From Cyanobacteriota bacterium (GTDB lineage Bacteria; Cyanobacteriota; Cyanobacteriia; SKYG9): DNA of 7,451 nucleotides. This document shows positions 1-5,568 of the stretch, piece after piece. Position 1 is the stretch's first letter. Each line of letters begins with the position of its first letter. A model generated the notes under the pieces. The model worked only from the letters and a program-made list of their open reading frames with translations, searched no databases and was not told the DNA's origin. The stretch is taken from positions 1 through 7,451 of the forward strand of contig JANWZG010000180.1 in the NCBI GenBank assembly GCA_025054735.1, read 5' to 3'. The translations under genes and the position numbers were made by a program.

Positions 1-4
1 TAGG

Positions 5-1210
5 CTAGGTTACAGGCCGATCGTGGGTTTGCCATTGACGCAGGCACTTGATGAAGATATCAATATCCGACTCTTGACTGAAGTAATGGACACAGGCCCG
101 CACGCAGTTGGGTGAGAGCAGCGTCCGGGTCATAATAGCATTTGCTTCTAGGTACTTGACTAGGTGTTGATGAGTAGCTGGGGCATTGTCCGTGTCAGTA
201 ATCTGGAAAGATACCAGCCCTGATGCTGGCGGCGTTGAGCATAGGCGGTGCAGCCCTGGCAATGCGCCTAGGCAGTCCCACAGGTAGGCACTTAGGTAAC
301 AGATACGTTGGTAGCGTTCTGTTTGGGATCCCCACTGTTGATGAAAGGCGATCGCCGCCCGTAACCCCGCTAGCAAGGCATAATCTGACGTGGCAACTTC
401 AAAGCGCTGCCCATCGGTGCGCCAACCCAGGGGATCGCCGTCAGCATTGGTACGAATCCCACGCCAACCCGTAAAGGTGGGGTTCAAAGGACTATCAGGA
501 TGCACATACAGTCCTCCCAAACCTGCTGCCCCGCACCACCACTTGTGTCCGGTAAAGGCATAGAAATCTACCTCGGTATCCGTAAGGTTCAGGGGTAATA
601 GCCCTACGGATTGGGCAGCGTCCACCAGTACCAACACACCCCGATCGTGGCAAGCTGTTACCAGTTCCCTCAAGGGCAGCACATGTCCCGTATTCCACAA
701 CACATGACTCACGATGACCAGCCGCGTGGTCGGACGGAGATGGCGAGTCATGCTATCTACAACATCACCATGGTTCAAAGTTGCCAGCAGCGGGAACGTT
801 GACGTAGTAACTTGGAAACGGCGTTGCAGTTCTTGGGTCGCAGCTACAATGCCAGGATGTTCGCAATCAGACAAGAGAATGTGATCTCCAGCCTGCCAGT
901 CAATGCCCCACAGGGCAATGTTACAGCCAACAGAGACATTTTCCGTCAAGGTGATGGTTTCTGTAGGCACTCCTAGTTCTTGGGCGATCGTAGCGCGGGT
1001 TTGAGCGGCCTCTTGCTGCACCCAAGCATTCACAGAATTAGAGAAAGGCCCCATCTCTTGAATAGTATTGTGGGCTTCTGCCATGGCTTCCAACGCCATG
1101 CGGGGCATTGGCCCCTGTCCACCGTAATTAAAGTAGGTTTTGTTGGCGAGGGCAGGAAACTGTTGACGGCAGGTTGCAAGGTCAGTAGCGGACAAATGTA
1201 GTTGCATCAT
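5..1210 (-). CDS. L-cysteine/cystine C-S lyase-like PLP enzyme (C-DES family, aminotransferase class V fold)
   Basis: This is a 401-residue class V PLP enzyme. From remembered sequence it closely resembles Synechocystis C-DES (slr2143), which cleaves cystine or cysteine to pyruvate, ammonia and a persulfide or sulfide that can feed ferredoxin [2Fe-2S] assembly. Visible landmarks, numbered from the chosen start, are an N-terminal FPALANKTYFNYGGQGPMP block (residues 18-36), CEHPG at 116-120 (His118 expected to stack on PLP), DAAQS at 197-201 (Asp197 to the pyridine nitrogen), FTGHKWW with the Schiff-base Lys223, RFEVAT near 269-274, and a C-terminal NCVRAC with a likely carboxylate-binding Arg371. 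The NifS/SufS-type catalytic-cysteine loop is not apparent, which favours lyase over cysteine desulfurase. I chose ATG 1210, 22 bp after the holA stop; the longer frame from 1264 overlaps holA and adds 18 unconserved residues. No clear Shine-Dalgarno is seen, so coupling to holA translation is plausible. A 20-bp duplication precedes this start. The family call is firm; the exact substrate is inferred. Confidence 0.85.
   Translation of the reverse strand: MMQLHLSATDLATCRQQFPALANKTYFNYGGQGPMPRMALEAMAEAHNTIQEMGPFSNSVNAWVQQEAAQTRATIAQELGVPTETITLTENVSVGCNIALWGIDWQAGDHILLSDCEHPGIVAATQELQRRFQVTTSTFPLLATLNHGDVVDSMTRHLRPTTRLVIVSHVLWNTGHVLPLRELVTACHDRGVLVLVDAAQSVGLLPLNLTDTEVDFYAFTGHKWWCGAAGLGGLYVHPDSPLNPTFTGWRGIRTNADGDPLGWRTDGQRFEVATSDYALLAGLRAAIAFHQQWGSQTERYQRICYLSAYLWDCLGALPGLHRLCSTPPASGLVSFQITDTDNAPATHQHLVKYLEANAIMTRTLLSPNCVRACVHYFSQESDIDIFIKCLRQWQTHDRPVT
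348..355. repeat. HIP1 octamer in the lyase gene
   Basis: GCGATCGC, the highly iterated palindrome of many cyanobacterial genomes, here inside the C-DES-like coding sequence in its extended GGCGATCGCC form. Confidence 0.9.
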
Positions 1211-1238
1211 GGTCAATGTAATTGCATCATAGTCAATG
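1195..1238. repeat. 20-bp imperfect tandem duplication at the holA stop / lyase start junction
   Basis: On the plus strand, AATGTAGTTGCATCATGGTC (1195-1214) is followed directly by AATGTAATTGCATCATAGTC (1215-1234), and a third AATG closes at 1235-1238. The units differ at two positions. On the coding (minus) strand each unit holds TGA-N2-ATGATGCA. The first TGA ends holA (1233-1235). The ATGATG of the upstream unit opens a frame reading M-M-Q-L-H-stop, whose stop lies in the second unit. The second ATGATG (1210 and 1207) starts the lyase with the same M-M-Q-L-H residues. This pattern points to a recent slippage duplication of a stop-start junction. Confidence 0.9.
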
Positions 1239-2219
1239 GCTGCGTAGACAGTGGCACAGCTCAATTATCGTTGTTTTCAGCGCCAAATCGGGGTTAGCTC
1301 CTTGCTTTAAGCCAACATCCAATGCCAGCAATAGGGGCAAGCCCTGCCGCAGTTGCTCTAGAGACAGTGATTTGACCTCTTGCTGCAAAAAGTGAACACG
1401 CTTGGGGTTACCGACATCAGCAGCTTGGGCAATGACCCGATCATCTCGCTCTCCAGTACTTATCAGCAGTTTCACCCATAGCCATGCGCGAAATTGACTA
1501 ATCAGCGTTGCTACGATCGCAGGCGGTGCTTCATTTCGTGCTAATAAGTCAGCCACCAGTTCCAACGCCTCAGCCGTATTACCTTGTCGAATCGCTGCTG
1601 CTAGCTTGAAGCTGGTCTGGGTTGTAACCGTAATCAATTGACTGACAACATCTAGCTCTAGAGGAGCCTGGCACTCTCCTGCAAAACATTGAAGTTTTTC
1701 CAATTCACTATATAGTCGCCGCGTATCGTTACCGATAGCCTCTGCGATAAATTCCGTGCTGTCCGACGTAAGATTGATGCCCATTGACATAGCTACCTGC
1801 TTTACCCGTTGCACAAGTTGCTCTGTCTTCCAACTGGGAATGGGACTAAATTCTTCAATCTGGGCATAGCGTTGTAGCAGTTTGGTGGACTTTAGGCGGG
1901 CATCTGGCTTACTAGAACTCGTCAGTAGTAGCACCGTGTGGTCAGGAATCTGAGGTAGGGTGCGCTCTAGCTCTGTCAGCACTTCAGGGGGACATTGTTG
2001 CAGTAGCGGTGTGTTCACTAACCAGATAAAGCGTCCACCACTCCCAAACGGTGGAGTCATGGCTTGGTTAAGGGCCTGAATAATAGCATCTGCTTGCTCA
2101 GGAAAAAACTTGTCGTCGTTGAAACTCGCCCAGGCTGGATCCAGCGTGCGATCGCGTAACTCTTTCACAGCTCGGTGCAGAGCATACTCATCTTCCCCCC
2201 AGTAGACATAAATCGGCAT
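1233..2219 (-). CDS. holA: DNA polymerase III subunit delta (clamp-loader delta)
   Basis: This 328-residue protein matches the HolA delta family in length and architecture. Delta opens the beta sliding clamp as part of the clamp-loader complex in the cytoplasm. The N-terminus MPIYVYWGEDEYALHRAV is the family's degenerate AAA+ entry; a functional Walker A is absent, as is usual for delta. The middle carries VLLLTSSSKPDARLKSTKLL (near 97-116) and GNDTRRLYSELEKL (163-176), the latter typical of the second domain. The C-terminal collar is recognisable from NPKRVHFLQQEVKSLSLEQL onward (about 271-321), including the LALDVGLKQGANPDLAL stretch. The start is ATG 2219, with GGGAGG at 2226-2231 six bases upstream. 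A TTG at 2222 is also in frame but sits too close to that ribosome-binding site. The gene lies 71 bp downstream of psbC with a terminator between them, so it may be transcribed by read-through or from a promoter inside psbC. Its stop lies 22 bp before the lyase start, suggesting these two share a message. Confidence 0.93.
   Translation of the reverse strand: MPIYVYWGEDEYALHRAVKELRDRTLDPAWASFNDDKFFPEQADAIIQALNQAMTPPFGSGGRFIWLVNTPLLQQCPPEVLTELERTLPQIPDHTVLLLTSSSKPDARLKSTKLLQRYAQIEEFSPIPSWKTEQLVQRVKQVAMSMGINLTSDSTEFIAEAIGNDTRRLYSELEKLQCFAGECQAPLELDVVSQLITVTTQTSFKLAAAIRQGNTAEALELVADLLARNEAPPAIVATLISQFRAWLWVKLLISTGERDDRVIAQAADVGNPKRVHFLQQEVKSLSLEQLRQGLPLLLALDVGLKQGANPDLALKTTIIELCHCLRSH
2148..2155. 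repeat. HIP1 octamer in holA
   Basis: GCGATCGC within the 5' part of holA, encoding part of the LRDRT segment. Confidence 0.9.
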
Positions 2220-2225
2220 CAACTA

Positions 2226-2231
2226 CCTCCC
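2226..2231 (-). promoter_or_regulatory. holA ribosome-binding site
   Basis: GGGAGG on the minus strand lies six bases upstream of ATG 2219 and only three bases upstream of an in-frame TTG at 2222. The spacing decides for the ATG. The site begins only three bases downstream of the U-run of the psbC terminator. Confidence 0.75.
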
Positions 2232-2234
2232 AAC

Positions 2235-2264
2235 AAAAAACAGGGCAAGCAGAACTCGCCCTGT
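2235..2264 (-). terminator. Intrinsic terminator of the psbD-psbC operon
   Basis: Read on the minus strand, ACAGGGCGAG is followed by a five-base loop and then CTTGCCCTGT running into TTTTTT. This gives a six-pair perfect GC-rich stem (plus A-T closure), one mismatch, two further pairs, and an uninterrupted U-run, which is a textbook Rho-independent hairpin. It begins 27 bp after the psbC stop and would end the abundant psbDC message before holA. Confidence 0.88.
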
Positions 2265-2290
2265 CTTCACACATTACCAACCTAAAACAA

Positions 2291-3679
2291 TTAGTCTAGA
2301 TCAGGCATCGATAGCACTGGCTCACTTTCACGCTCAATGCCCTTCTCGAAGCCAGCCGCGGCAGCACGAGCACGACCCGCGTGCCACAAGTGACCAACTA
2401 GGAAGAAGAAACCGAGGACAAAGTGAGAAGTCGCCAACCAAGCACGAGGAGATACAAAGTTCACCGAGTTAATCTCCGTAGCCACACCACCTACAGAGTT
2501 CAAAGAACCCAGAGGTGCGTGGGTCATGTACTCAGCAGCACGACGAGCCTGCCAAGGCTGAATGTCGTTCTTGATCTTATTCAAATCTAGACCATTGGGG
2601 CCACGCAGTGGTTCTAGCCAAGGACCGCGGAAATCCCAGAAGCGCATAGTTTCACCACCAAAGATGATTTCACCCGTAGGAGAGCGCATCAGGTACTTAC
2701 CCAGACCAGTTGGTCCCTGCGCAGAACCCACGTTAGCACCCAAGCGCTGGTCACGAATCAAGAAGGTTAGTGCCTGAGCTTGAGAAGCCTCTGCTCCAGT
2801 GGGGCCATAGAATTCACTGGGGTAGACTGTGTTGTTGAACCAGACCATACAAGAGGCAATGAAGCCCATCAAGGACAATGCGCCTAAGCTGTAGGACAGG
2901 TACGCTTCACCAGACCAAATAAAGGCACGACGTGCCCAACCAAACGGCTTCGTGAAGATGTGCCAGATACCGCCGGAGATACAAATCAACCCAACCCAGA
3001 TGTGACCACCAACCACATCCTCTAAGTTATCGACACTGACAATCCAGCCCTCACCACCAAAGGGAGAGCGAAGCAAGTAGCCAAAGATAACCGCAGGGTT
3101 AAGGGTAGGGTTAGTAATCACACGCACATCACCACCACCAGGTGCCCATGTGTCATACAAGCCGCCGAAGAACATAGCCTTCAGTACCAGCAAGAAGGCA
3201 CCACAACCCAGCAGGATCAGGTGGTAACCAATGATGTTGGTCATCTGGTTCTTATCTTTCCAGTCATAGCCGAAGAAGGTGGAGTACTCTTCTAGGGTTT
3301 CAGGGCCACGAACTGCGTGATAGATACCACCCAGACCCAAGACAGCAGAGGAAATCAGGTGCAATACGCCAACCACAAAGTAGGGGAAGGTATCTACAAC
3401 CTCACCACCTGTGGTAACGCCCCAGCCCAAGGTAGCTAGGTGGGGCAGCAAAATTAAGCCCTGCTCGTACATCGGCTTTTCTGGCACAAAGTGCGCTACC
3501 TCGAACAAGGTCATAGCACCAGCCCAGAACACAATCAAACCAGCGTGGGCAACATGGGCACCCAGCAACTTACCAGACAAATTAATCAAGCGAGCATTAC
3601 CAGACCACCAGGCGTAACCAGTAGATTCTTGGTCACGACCGCCAGTCATGGAAATCATGCGATTAGAGAGCGTTACCAC
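2291..3679 (-). CDS. psbC: Photosystem II CP43 chlorophyll apoprotein
   Basis: CP43 is the core antenna of photosystem II in the thylakoid membrane. It binds chlorophyll a and supplies ligands to the Mn4CaO5 cluster. The 462-residue product shows six hydrophobic helices (about 33-64, 95-125, 146-173, 222-246, 251-283 and 411-444) and the large lumenal loop between helices V and VI. That loop carries GGETMRFWD, where Glu343 and Arg346 match the classical Glu354 and Arg357 near the Mn cluster. The C-terminus ends RARAAAAGFEKGIERESEPVLSMPDLD-like, as in cyanobacterial CP43. I chose GTG 3679 because GGAGGT lies eight bases upstream; cyanobacterial and plastid psbC are known to use such a GTG. An in-frame ATG at 3715 would add MKVLYSLRRYCH, resembling the longer plastid N-terminus. 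The gene overlaps psbD by 17 bp and is followed by an intrinsic terminator. In lumenal loop A, residues 89-90 are Thr-Thr where I recall Gly-Pro as usual. Identity is certain; the exact start is likely. Confidence 0.97.
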   Translation of the reverse strand: MVTLSNRMISMTGGRDQESTGYAWWSGNARLINLSGKLLGAHVAHAGLIVFWAGAMTLFEVAHFVPEKPMYEQGLILLPHLATLGWGVTTGGEVVDTFPYFVVGVLHLISSAVLGLGGIYHAVRGPETLEEYSTFFGYDWKDKNQMTNIIGYHLILLGCGAFLLVLKAMFFGGLYDTWAPGGGDVRVITNPTLNPAVIFGYLLRSPFGGEGWIVSVDNLEDVVGGHIWVGLICISGGIWHIFTKPFGWARRAFIWSGEAYLSYSLGALSLMGFIASCMVWFNNTVYPSEFYGPTGAEASQAQALTFLIRDQRLGANVGSAQGPTGLGKYLMRSPTGEIIFGGETMRFWDFRGPWLEPLRGPNGLDLNKIKNDIQPWQARRAAEYMTHAPLGSLNSVGGVATEINSVNFVSPRAWLATSHFVLGFFFLVGHLWHAGRARAAAAGFEKGIERESEPVLSMPDLD

Positions 3680-4721
3680 GTGGCAATACCTCCTCAGGGA
3701 ATACAAAACCTTCATGGGGCTGGTCTTGAGGAGCCATCCAAGCACGGATACCCTCATTCAGCAGAATATTCTTGGTGTAGAACGTCTCAAACTCTGGGTC
3801 TTCAGCCGCCCGAATCTCCTGAGACGTGAAGTCATAGGCCCGTAGGTTGAAGGCTAGACCTACCACACCCACAGCACTCATCCACAACCCAGTCACCGGT
3901 ACAAACAGCATGAAGAAGTGCAACCACCGCTTGTTGGAGAAGGCAATCCCAAAGATTTGTGACCAGAAGCGGTTGGCGGTCACCATGGAATAGGTCTCTT
4001 CCGCTTGGGTTGGCTCGAAGGCCCGGAAGGTGTTGGCTGCATCACCATCTTTGTACAGGGTGTTTTCAACCGTAGCACCGTGGATGGCACACAGCAAGGC
4101 ACCTCCCAAAATACCGGCAACGCCCATCATGTGGAAGGGGTTGAGGGTCCAGTTATGGAAGCCTTGGAAGAATAGGATGAAGCGGAAGATACCAGCAACC
4201 CCGAAGCTGGGGGCGAAGAACCAGCTTGACTGACCGAGGGGATAGATTAAAAACACGCTGACGAAGACGGCGATTGGCCCGGTAAAGGCGATGGCGTTGT
4301 AGGGACGCACACCTACGAGGCGTGCAATCTCTAGCTGACGCAGACAGAAGCCAATGAGGCCAAAGGCACCGTGCAGGGCGATGAAGTTCCACAGGCCACC
4401 GAGTTGACACCAGCGGGTGAAGTCACCTTGGGCTTCGGGTCCCCACAGGAATAGCAGGGAGTGGCCCATGCTGTCAGCGGGGGTGCTGACGGCGGCGGTG
4501 AGGAAGTTGCAACCCTCTAGGTAGCTGGAGGCCAGACCATGGGTATACCAGGAGGTGACGAAGGTGGTGCCTGTGAGCCAGCCGCCGAGGGCTAGATAGG
4601 CACAGGGGAATAGCAGTAGGCCGGACCAGCCGACAAATACGAAGCGATCGCGTTTGAGCCAGTCGTCGAGGATGTCGAACCATCCCCGCTCTTGCTGTAC
4701 GCGCCCGATTGCAATGGTCAT
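3663..4721 (-). CDS. psbD: Photosystem II D2 reaction-centre protein
   Basis: D2 is one of the two reaction-centre subunits of photosystem II. It binds P680 chlorophyll, pheophytin, plastoquinone QA and the non-heme iron. The 352-residue product has the canonical length and its key residues fall at canonical numbers: His117 (peripheral chlorophyll), Tyr160 (redox-active TyrD), His189 (TyrD partner), His197 (P680 chlorophyll), His214 and His268 (iron and QA), and Trp253 (QA stacking). Five membrane helices are evident. The ATG at 4721 follows AGAGGA (4728-4733) by six bases. It is the first gene of psbD-psbC and overlaps psbC by 17 bp. Codon use is split: by my count 114 of codons 1-200 end in C, against 16 of the last 82, while the first 60 psbC codons have 14. 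This suggests that the 5' three-quarters has a different recent history, such as conversion from a second psbD copy. Full function is expected. Confidence 0.98.
   Translation of the reverse strand: MTIAIGRVQQERGWFDILDDWLKRDRFVFVGWSGLLLFPCAYLALGGWLTGTTFVTSWYTHGLASSYLEGCNFLTAAVSTPADSMGHSLLFLWGPEAQGDFTRWCQLGGLWNFIALHGAFGLIGFCLRQLEIARLVGVRPYNAIAFTGPIAVFVSVFLIYPLGQSSWFFAPSFGVAGIFRFILFFQGFHNWTLNPFHMMGVAGILGGALLCAIHGATVENTLYKDGDAANTFRAFEPTQAEETYSMVTANRFWSQIFGIAFSNKRWLHFFMLFVPVTGLWMSAVGVVGLAFNLRAYDFTSQEIRAAEDPEFETFYTKNILLNEGIRAWMAPQDQPHEGFVFPEEVLPRGNAL
3688..3695 (-). promoter_or_regulatory. psbC Shine-Dalgarno inside the psbD coding sequence
   Basis: GAGGAGGT on the minus strand lies eight bases upstream of the psbC GTG at 3679. 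It is embedded in the codons for Glu-Glu-Val near the D2 C-terminus (FPEEVLPRG). It is the strongest ribosome-binding match in the window and supports the GTG start over the ATG at 3715. Confidence 0.85.
4644..4651. repeat. HIP1 octamer in psbD
   Basis: GCGATCGC within the D2 codons for Lys-Arg-Asp-Arg (residues 23-26). Confidence 0.9.
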
Positions 4722-4753
4722 CTCAAATCCTCTTAGTTATTTCAAGAGTCCAG

Positions 4754-4782
4754 ATAATAGAATCTGCAACAGAGAGCAGCAA
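4754..4782 (-). promoter_or_regulatory. Candidate psbD promoter (-35 TTGCTG, -10 TATTAT)
   Basis: On the minus strand TTGCTG (4777-4782) and TATTAT (4754-4759) are separated by exactly 17 bp. The -10 matches the consensus at five of six positions and the -35 at three. A start near 4747 would give a leader of about 26 bases containing the AGAGGA ribosome-binding site. An alternative distal promoter is TTGTAA (4866-4871) with TATCAT (4844-4849) at 16 bp spacing, which would give a leader of more than 100 bases. Prediction from pattern only. Confidence 0.42.
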
Positions 4783-4796
4783 CGGAATTAACCAGT

Positions 4797-4810
4797 CGCT
4801 GCTAGCAGCG
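4797..4810. repeat. Perfect 14-bp palindrome CGCTGCTAGCAGCG upstream of psbD
   Basis: CGCTGCTAGCAGCG equals its own reverse complement. It lies 15 bp upstream of the candidate psbD -35, about 50-63 bp before the predicted start, which suits an activator or repressor dimer site. It has no spacer loop and no U-run on either strand, so it is not a terminator. It is not the HIP1 octamer. The binding protein is unknown. Confidence 0.5.
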
Positions 4811-4864
4811 CAGAAAAAATCAGGTAGTAATTCACAATTCTATATGATAGTGAAGATTGAAATT

Positions 4865-4882
4865 TTTACAATCTGACACCTT
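4865..4882 (+). promoter_or_regulatory. Degenerate HLR1-like (RpaB-type) site
   Basis: HLR1 is a direct repeat of KTTACAWW with a two-base gap, bound by the cyanobacterial response regulator RpaB at photosystem genes. Here TTTACAAT (4865-4872) is a perfect first half. After CT, the second half GACACCTT matches at five of eight positions. The site lies just upstream of the candidate ycf4 promoter and overlaps a possible distal psbD -35 on the other strand. With one weak half-site it remains a tentative call. Confidence 0.3.
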
Positions 4883-4909
4883 ATTCTCATAGTTCTCAAG
4901 ATTTATAAA
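4881..4909 (+). promoter_or_regulatory. Candidate ycf4 promoter (-10 TATAAA)
   Basis: TATAAA (4904-4909) matches the -10 consensus at five of six positions. Seventeen bp upstream is TTATTC (4881-4886), a weak -35, as expected if an activator assists. A start near 4916 would give a leader of about 26 bases. Confidence 0.35.
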
Positions 4910-4941
4910 GACTTAACACAGGAGTCCAACACATTAGTCCT

Positions 4942-5502
4942 ATGAATGCACATTCAGAACTTGGCGATCGCCTGTATCAAGAAATTTTGGGATCCCGACG
5001 ATTTAGTAACTATTGGTGGGCGACGGTAACCACGATCGGTGCTACAGGATTTTTTCTTGCCAGCTTATCAAGCTATTTCAAGCAAAATTTTCTCCCCTTT
5101 GGGAATTCAATCGACTTGGTATTTGTACCCCAGGGACTAGCAATGGGCTTTTATGGAGTGGCAGGGCTAGCACTCAGTGCCTATCTTTGGCTGCTGATTG
5201 TGTGGAATGTAGGAGGCGGTTACAACGAATTTAACCGCCAGACCGGTAAGGTTGTTATCTTTCGCTGGGGATTTCCAGGCAAAAACCGCAAAGTTGAAAT
5301 CAGTTGCCCGATTGCTGATGTCCAAGCTATAAGGATTGAAGTTAAGGAAGGGTTAAACCCCAAGCGACAGCTCTATTTACGGGCTAAGGGTCTAAAAGAC
5401 ATTCCCCTGACCCGTGTAGGGGATCCATTACCCTTGTCTGAGCTGGAAAATCGGGGAGCAGAGTTAGCAAAATTCCTGGGAGTTCCCCTAGAAGGACTGT
5501 AA
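4942..5502 (+). CDS. ycf4: Photosystem I assembly protein Ycf4
   Basis: Ycf4 is a thylakoid membrane protein that promotes assembly of photosystem I. It is essential in green algae and helpful but dispensable in cyanobacteria. The 186-residue product has the family length. It opens with the hallmark GSRRFSNYWWA (17-27), followed by two membrane helices (about 24-46 and 65-90) joined by a short loop. The soluble cytoplasmic domain begins GGGYNEFNRQTGKVVIFRWGFPG (near 91-113) and ends with the LSELENRGAELAKFLGVPLEGL-type tail. The ATG at 4942 is chosen on homology. The nearest Shine-Dalgarno-like GGAG (4921-4924) lies 17 bases upstream, which is long; it would fit an in-frame ATT at 4933 with eight-base spacing, but non-canonical ATT starts are rare. 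The gene diverges from psbD and is followed 66 bp later by a cyclophilin gene on the same strand with no terminator between them. I recall the same order in Synechocystis (sll0226-sll0227). A HIP1 site falls at codons 8-10. Confidence 0.96.
   Translation: MNAHSELGDRLYQEILGSRRFSNYWWATVTTIGATGFFLASLSSYFKQNFLPFGNSIDLVFVPQGLAMGFYGVAGLALSAYLWLLIVWNVGGGYNEFNRQTGKVVIFRWGFPGKNRKVEISCPIADVQAIRIEVKEGLNPKRQLYLRAKGLKDIPLTRVGDPLPLSELENRGAELAKFLGVPLEGL
4964..4971. repeat. HIP1 octamer in ycf4
   Basis: GCGATCGC in extended GGCGATCGCC form at Ycf4 codons 8-10 (Gly-Asp-Arg). Confidence 0.9.
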
Positions 5503-5568
5503 TCTTTGACCGTTAGGGGTGTACGAGCCAGTAGAATGAACGGGTTAGTTTACGTTAGGATGATGCCA

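Larger units (their letters stand above)
4722..4941. promoter_or_regulatory. Divergent psbD / ycf4 control region
   Basis: This 220-bp, mostly AT-rich spacer separates the two diverging start codons and must carry the promoters for both the psbDC operon and ycf4. It contains a psbD-proximal sigma70-like promoter, a perfect 14-bp palindrome, a degenerate HLR1-like site and a ycf4-proximal TATAAA box, each listed separately. I see no small ORF or structured RNA in it. Confidence 0.8.

Noticed and set aside
1211..1264. Longer lyase start at 1264 giving 419 residues
   Set aside because: It overlaps holA, adds residues with no family match, and depends on the duplicated 20-bp unit. ATG 1210 matches the family's usual length and N-terminal block.
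3491..3829. Plus-strand open frame of 112 codons across the psbD/psbC junction
   Set aside because: It lies entirely antisense to two certain photosystem genes, with no recognisable domain and no ribosome-binding site. It is a shadow of codon bias.
4153..4683. Arg/Pro/Leu-rich minus-strand frames inside psbD
   Set aside because: They are out-of-frame readings of the C-rich psbD codons and show no protein family features.
5506..5568. Cyclophilin starts at TTG 5506 or ATG 5536
   Set aside because: They place 11-21 extra residues ahead of a normal lipoprotein signal and lack a spaced ribosome-binding site. ATG 5569 has AGGA at eight bases.
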